In this document: positions 5,531 to 7,595 of the stretch, one piece after another
How positions within the stretch are numbered: position 1 is the stretch's first letter
Layout of the letters: each line of letters starts with the position of its first letter
DNA from: Patescibacteria group bacterium
GTDB taxonomy: Bacteria > Patescibacteriota > Microgenomatia > Levybacterales > UBA12049
Assembly (NCBI GenBank): GCA_030917445.1
Contig: JAUPUR010000063.1
Coordinates: forward strand, 1-7,595
Length of the DNA stretch: 7,595 bases
Reading direction: 5' to 3'
Notes under the pieces: model-generated
The model's database searches: none
What the model saw: only the letters and a program-made list of their open reading frames with translations
Told to the model about the DNA's origin: nothing
Program-made: the position numbers and the translations under genes

Positions 5531-6532
5531 ATGGCTGTTCGGGCAGAACAAAATCTCCCACCATCAGTTGAAAAAAATCGCCACCCACTTGGTTTTTCTT
5601 TCGCCCTCTACGAACCCACTAATATAATTTACAACAACGAAGACATCAGGAAAAAAGTCGGAGTAAAAAAAGTGAGACGAGCATCACCCCATGAAACGTC
5701 TGAATATATGATGTTTCATGCTGCAAGAAAAGTGTTTGACTCACATAACCCACTTGATTTTCTTGCTGTGTCATCAAGCTTTCCAACAGGAGAAAACCTT
5801 TCAGAGATGCTCGTTGATGTCCTTGGACTAGATGTATCCCACAGAGTTGATGTCCACGCAGCTTGCTCTGGATATACCAGAGCTCTTCTTCATTTAGCAG
5901 AACTTGGACAAGACCAGAAGTTAGATGGATGGAATATTGGCTTTGTAGCTGCAGAAAAATACTCTCCTTACTTAACAAATGGAAGTTTTGATGCCGGTAT
6001 CTTCACAGACGGAGCAATTGCGCTCAGCAATTTAGTTTATGGAGAAAATTTCAGGATCGTAAGTGCGACAGGACATCACCTTGATACACCCCATGACACA
6101 GCACTTCGCATGCCTGTTGACCAGACGAAAATGGTAGAACCATTTATCAGTGAGCAAATTCCCCCTTCACAAACAGGAATGTTTGAGATGCAAGGACCTG
6201 TCGTCTACCGAAGCGTTATAGATCCTCGTCATGGAGTGCCATCCTTGATTGAGGAAGTACTAGAAGCTGCAACCCTGAGCGCTGATGATATTGACTATAT
6301 CATCCCTCACCAGGGAAGTAGTCGTACAAATGCAGGACTTATGGAAAAGTTGCCAGTCTTTAAAGATAAATTTGTCACTGACATCCAAGATGGTAATCTC
6401 TCTTCAGGCTCAATCCCTCGAGCACTGAGTAGACTTGTTCCAGAAAAAGAGATGATCCGTGTTCTCAACGTTGGGTTTGGAGCAGGACTCTACGGTGCAG
6501 CGGTCATAACTGAACACGGAGAACTCACTTAG
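5531..6532 (+). CDS. FabH-like 3-oxoacyl-ACP synthase III (thiolase fold)
   Basis: KAS III enzymes condense acetyl-CoA or another acyl-CoA with malonyl-ACP to start fatty-acid synthesis; relatives act in polyketide or HMG-CoA chemistry. The 333-residue protein has the family length (E. coli FabH 317). The catalytic triad is visible: C112 in HAACSGYTRAL, H260 in YIIPHQGSSRTN and N289 in DGNLSSGSIPRAL, followed by a glycine-rich NVGFGAGLYGAAVI end. It has the GIFTDGAIAL strand of the fold (FabH typically GxGDGAGA) and a normal Cys/His spacing. The N-terminus (to about residue 45) is atypical. It is a stand-alone gene with its own promoter, no acyl carrier protein or other fab gene nearby, so the substrate is uncertain. 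I give no symbol because FabH, HMG-CoA synthase-like and other KAS III members cannot be separated here. Confidence 0.88.
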   Translation: MAVRAEQNLPPSVEKNRHPLGFSFALYEPTNIIYNNEDIRKKVGVKKVRRASPHETSEYMMFHAARKVFDSHNPLDFLAVSSSFPTGENLSEMLVDVLGLDVSHRVDVHAACSGYTRALLHLAELGQDQKLDGWNIGFVAAEKYSPYLTNGSFDAGIFTDGAIALSNLVYGENFRIVSATGHHLDTPHDTALRMPVDQTKMVEPFISEQIPPSQTGMFEMQGPVVYRSVIDPRHGVPSLIEEVLEAATLSADDIDYIIPHQGSSRTNAGLMEKLPVFKDKFVTDIQDGNLSSGSIPRALSRLVPEKEMIRVLNVGFGAGLYGAAVITEHGELT

Positions 6533-6540
6533 CCTCAATG

Positions 6541-6564
6541 ATCTAATCTGAGATAGATATTTTT
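6541..6564 (+). terminator. Weak terminator after the FabH-like gene
   Basis: ATCTA (6541-6545) pairs with TAGAT (6554-6558), with TC/GA inside after a bulged A, followed by T5 (6560-6564). The stem is A/U-rich and short, so termination would be weak, but the place, eight bases after the stop, is right. Confidence 0.35.
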
Positions 6565-6681
6565 CTTCATTATTTTCATCACTCCTTCCCATATGCGTCG
6601 CATAAAAAAAATGAGATGTCGTAGAATTTTGCGTGTATATCAATTCCCGAATGAACATAAAAAATATTCAAATAAAATATC

Positions 6682-6690
6682 TGTGGAAAT
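6682..6690 (-). other. DnaA-box-like site (ATTTCCACA on the minus strand)
   Basis: TGTGGAAAT reads as ATTTCCACA on the minus strand, 7 of 9 matches to TTATCCACA, including the full CCACA core. It overlaps the 13-bp A/T palindrome AATTTT-A-AAAATT at 6688-6700. The same 9-mer recurs at 6800-6808. Confidence 0.4.
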
Positions 6691-6769
6691 TTTAAAAATT
6701 CAGTTAAAAATTTGACCAATCCAAATCGACTTAATTTTTTTAAATTACTATTATCACTGTCCTAAAGTT

Positions 6770-6785
6770 ATTATTTTAAAATAAT
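6770..6785. repeat. 16-bp perfect A/T palindrome
   Basis: ATTATTTTAAAATAAT is a perfect palindrome made only of A and T. It directly abuts the perfect DnaA box at 6786-6794, as a DNA-unwinding or auxiliary protein site at an origin could. Confidence 0.7.
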
Positions 6786-6808
6786 TTATCCACAGTACAT
6801 GTGGAAAT
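6786..6808. other. Perfect DnaA box with an opposed partner
   Basis: TTATCCACA (6786-6794, plus strand) equals the consensus DnaA box. TGTGGAAAT (6800-6808) is a partner in the opposite direction, giving the inverted pair TCCACA-GTACA-TGTGGA. DnaA binds such 9-mers at origins and at some promoters. Binding here is inferred. Confidence 0.55.
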
Positions 6809-6863
6809 CCCCAAGATATCCCCATACTTTAGGATCCTCTCCCCCAACCTTATAATGGCAGAC

Positions 6864-6898
6864 TATAGGAGAATATAATTTTGGTTCTTCATCCTATA
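6864..6898. repeat. 7-bp inverted repeat
   Basis: TATAGGA (6864-6870) and TCCTATA (6892-6898) are exact reverse complements 21 bases apart. The function is unknown; it could be an operator or a weak RNA stem. Confidence 0.4.
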
Positions 6899-6941
6899 AC
6901 AAATATCTTGAGGATACGACGACACTTACCCTCTCAATTTC

Positions 6942-6963
6942 AAAAAAATGCCTCCTAGGGCAT
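6942..6963 (-). terminator. Possible minus-strand intrinsic terminator
   Basis: ATGCC (6948-6952) pairs with GGCAT (6959-6963). On the minus strand this stem is followed by a run of T (complement of A at 6942-6948). The orientation would end transcripts coming from inside the NUDIX gene region, where I see no minus-strand gene. Confidence 0.35.
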
Positions 6964-6996
6964 CTGATGACCTTGAATACATTTTGGCCATATTTT

Positions 6997-7005
6997 TGCT
7001 ACACT
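6997..7005 (+). promoter_or_regulatory. Extended -10 promoter of the NUDIX gene, leaderless type
   Basis: TG (6997-6998) one base before TACACT (7000-7005) forms an extended -10. The hexamer ends six bases before ATG 7012, so the start codon is about at +1. A -35 match with normal spacing is not evident (TTGAAT at 6973-6978 is 21 bases away). It supports the start at 7012 over 6967. Confidence 0.5.
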
Positions 7006-7011
7006 TTGCAC

Positions 7012-7413
7012 ATGACAAAGACATGTATTGATAAAGTCGCACTTGTTTACATTAAAAAGAAAAAATTACTTGGAACACGAAGTCATGACAAAGATACTTG
7101 GTATATCCCGGGAGGTAAAAGAGAGAAAAATGAGTCAGATGAACAAACACTTATAAGAGAAATCAAAGAAGAGCTCAATGTTCAGATAGAAAGAAATACT
7201 TTCAAGCATATCGGGACATATGAAGCTCAAGCTCATGGCAAGCCACAAGGAACACGGGTCAGAATTATTTGCTACTCCGCACTTTTTAAAGGAGAACCCA
7301 AAGCTTCTTCTGAAATTGCAGAAATTGGATATTTTAAAGCATCTGACAAAACCCTCTTTTCAGAGGTCAATCAAATTATGATTGATGATTTGGTCAAACG
7401 TGGACTACTTTAG
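7012..7413 (+). CDS. NUDIX hydrolase
   Basis: NUDIX enzymes split nucleoside diphosphates linked to another group, often damaged or excess nucleotides. The 133-residue protein is a single domain of usual size. The Nudix box runs from G35 to V57: GGKREKNE, then SDEQTLI, then REIKEELNV. It keeps the metal-binding Glu residues (E50, E53, E54); only the usual Gly near its end is Asn (N56). KVALVYIKKKKLLGTRS is the first strand pair and WYIPGG precedes the box. The TYEAQAHGKPQGTRVRIICY segment recalls a stand-alone family acting on nucleotides; the substrate is uncertain. An in-frame ATG at 6967 would add 15 residues unlike the family and would lie upstream of the promoter-like element, so ATG 7012 is chosen. 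No clear terminator follows. Confidence 0.92.
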   Translation: MTKTCIDKVALVYIKKKKLLGTRSHDKDTWYIPGGKREKNESDEQTLIREIKEELNVQIERNTFKHIGTYEAQAHGKPQGTRVRIICYSALFKGEPKASSEIAEIGYFKASDKTLFSEVNQIMIDDLVKRGLL

Positions 7414-7455
7414 CCTCATCTTTAGATTCTTCCAATGCTTTATACTTATAGGTTA

Positions 7456-7484
7456 TTGACAGAGTTGTTCTAGTTTGTTACTTT
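7456..7484 (+). promoter_or_regulatory. Possible promoter of the gene at 7552
   Basis: A perfect -35, TTGACA (7456-7461), lies 17 bases before TACTTT (7479-7484), which keeps T1, A2 and T6 of a -10. The transcript would begin near 7491 and include the inverted repeat at 7498-7530 in a leader of about 60 bases. Confidence 0.45.
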
Positions 7485-7497
7485 AGTAGAGGGTAAT

Positions 7498-7530
7498 GAT
7501 CACATTGATTTCGATTAGACCAAAGTGATC
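7498..7530. repeat. 10-bp inverted repeat before the last gene
   Basis: GATCACATTG (7498-7507) and CAAAGTGATC (7521-7530) match as an inverted repeat with one mismatch and a 13-base spacer. It lies just downstream of the predicted transcription start, a place fitting an operator or a leader hairpin. No T run follows. Confidence 0.55.
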
Positions 7531-7551
7531 TCCTAAGACCCACTTTAACCT

Positions 7552-7595
7552 ATGGCAGAACAAAAAATGTCTATCAATGACCTTCCAGATCTCCT
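7552..7595 (+). CDS. Start of an unidentified gene, cut by the window edge
   Basis: ATG at 7552 opens a frame that stays open to the end of the window, 14 full codons beginning MAEQKMSINDLPDL. This is too short to assign a family. The ATG has no Shine-Dalgarno sequence. The promoter-like TTGACA/TACTTT pair and the inverted repeat upstream support a real start. rpoB often follows rplL in bacteria, but nothing here identifies it as rpoB. Confidence 0.5.
   Translation, partial: MAEQKMSINDLPDL

Larger units (their letters stand above)
6760..6834. repeat. 9-bp perfect inverted repeat enclosing the DnaA-box pair
   Basis: TCCTAAAGT (6760-6768) and ACTTTAGGA (6826-6834) are exact reverse complements, 57 bases apart. 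Between them lie the 16-bp palindrome and the two opposed DnaA-like boxes. The nested arrangement suggests a protein-bound site or an extruded structure rather than chance. Confidence 0.6.
6533..7011. other. 479-bp AT-rich intergenic region, candidate origin or DnaA-bound region
   Basis: I see no convincing gene here. Frames on either strand are short or are shadows of the FabH-like gene. The region holds one perfect DnaA box (6786-6794), two weaker ones (6682-6690, 6800-6808), two A/T palindromes (6688-6700, 6770-6785), a 9-bp inverted repeat (6760-6768/6826-6834), a 7-bp inverted repeat (6864-6870/6892-6898) and a hairpin with a minus-strand T run (6942-6963). The stretch 6655-6785 is very A/T-rich, as an unwinding element would be. 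Promoter-like TATAAT occurs at 6851-6856 and 6874-6879, without a good -35. Confidence 0.4.

Noticed and set aside
6593..6603. ATGCG-T-CGCAT hairpin followed by A8
   Set aside because: The A run is on the wrong side for a plus-strand terminator, and on the minus strand the T run precedes the stem.
6410..6658. 82-residue minus-strand frame over the end of the FabH-like gene
   Set aside because: About half overlaps the catalytic end of a real gene; no promoter or recognisable domain. A shorter start near 6570 after AAGGAG gives only about 11 codons.
6967..7011. Longer NUDIX start at ATG 6967
   Set aside because: The 15 extra residues do not look like the family, and the extended -10 element lies downstream of that ATG.
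1..7595. CRISPR array, tRNA, rRNA or insertion sequence
   Set aside because: No regularly spaced repeats, no tRNA cloverleaf or rRNA sequence and no transposase were seen on either strand.

Overview
The window is AT-rich bacterial DNA carrying ribosomal-protein genes of the L11/L10 cluster. It reads rplK (3' part), rplA, a two-gene insertion, rplJ and rplL, then a FabH-like ketoacyl synthase, a small NUDIX hydrolase and the first codons of one more gene. Ribosomal protein L1 has a Lys/Glu-rich N-terminal extension of about 70 residues. Together with the AT-rich, compact layout this resembles Candidate Phyla Radiation (Patescibacteria), most likely the Microgenomates side. That placement is an inference from remembered family features, not a search result. 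The standard code fits: all eight complete or 3'-complete genes end in TAA or TAG, and none contains an in-frame TGA.

Layout. Positions 1-1166 hold rplK and rplA, closely spaced, with the Shine-Dalgarno sequence of rplA inside the end of rplK. Positions 1205-3502 encode a 765-residue protein joining a divergent NUDIX-like fold to a C-terminal HAD (type IIB) phosphatase domain with all four HAD motifs. Positions 3499-4218 (minus strand) encode a 239-residue protein I do not recognise. It runs tail to tail with the fusion gene, and the two stop codons share a single TTAA. From 4219 to 4371 there are back-to-back divergent promoters and a well-formed L10 leader: a protein-binding hairpin, an antiterminator and a terminator. 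This leader controls rplJ-rplL (4372-5323), which end in a strong intrinsic terminator (5351-5398). The FabH-like gene (5531-6532) keeps the Cys-His-Asn triad. A 479-bp intergenic region (6533-7011) contains a perfect DnaA box, two related boxes, A/T palindromes and long inverted repeats, and could be a replication origin or a DnaA-responsive site. The NUDIX gene (7012-7413) and the start of another gene (7552 onward) close the window.

How it works together. rplK/rplA and rplJ/rplL make the L1 stalk, the L11 base and the L10-L7/L12 stalk of the 50S subunit, and L10 probably feeds back on its own transcript. rplA and rplL have visible Shine-Dalgarno sequences. The non-ribosomal genes have none; instead their -10 elements lie about 6-9 bases before the ATG, which suggests leaderless mRNAs. 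The fusion protein, the minus-strand gene, the ketoacyl synthase and the NUDIX enzyme look like accessory metabolism placed around the ribosomal genes. No direct functional link among them can be shown from the sequence.
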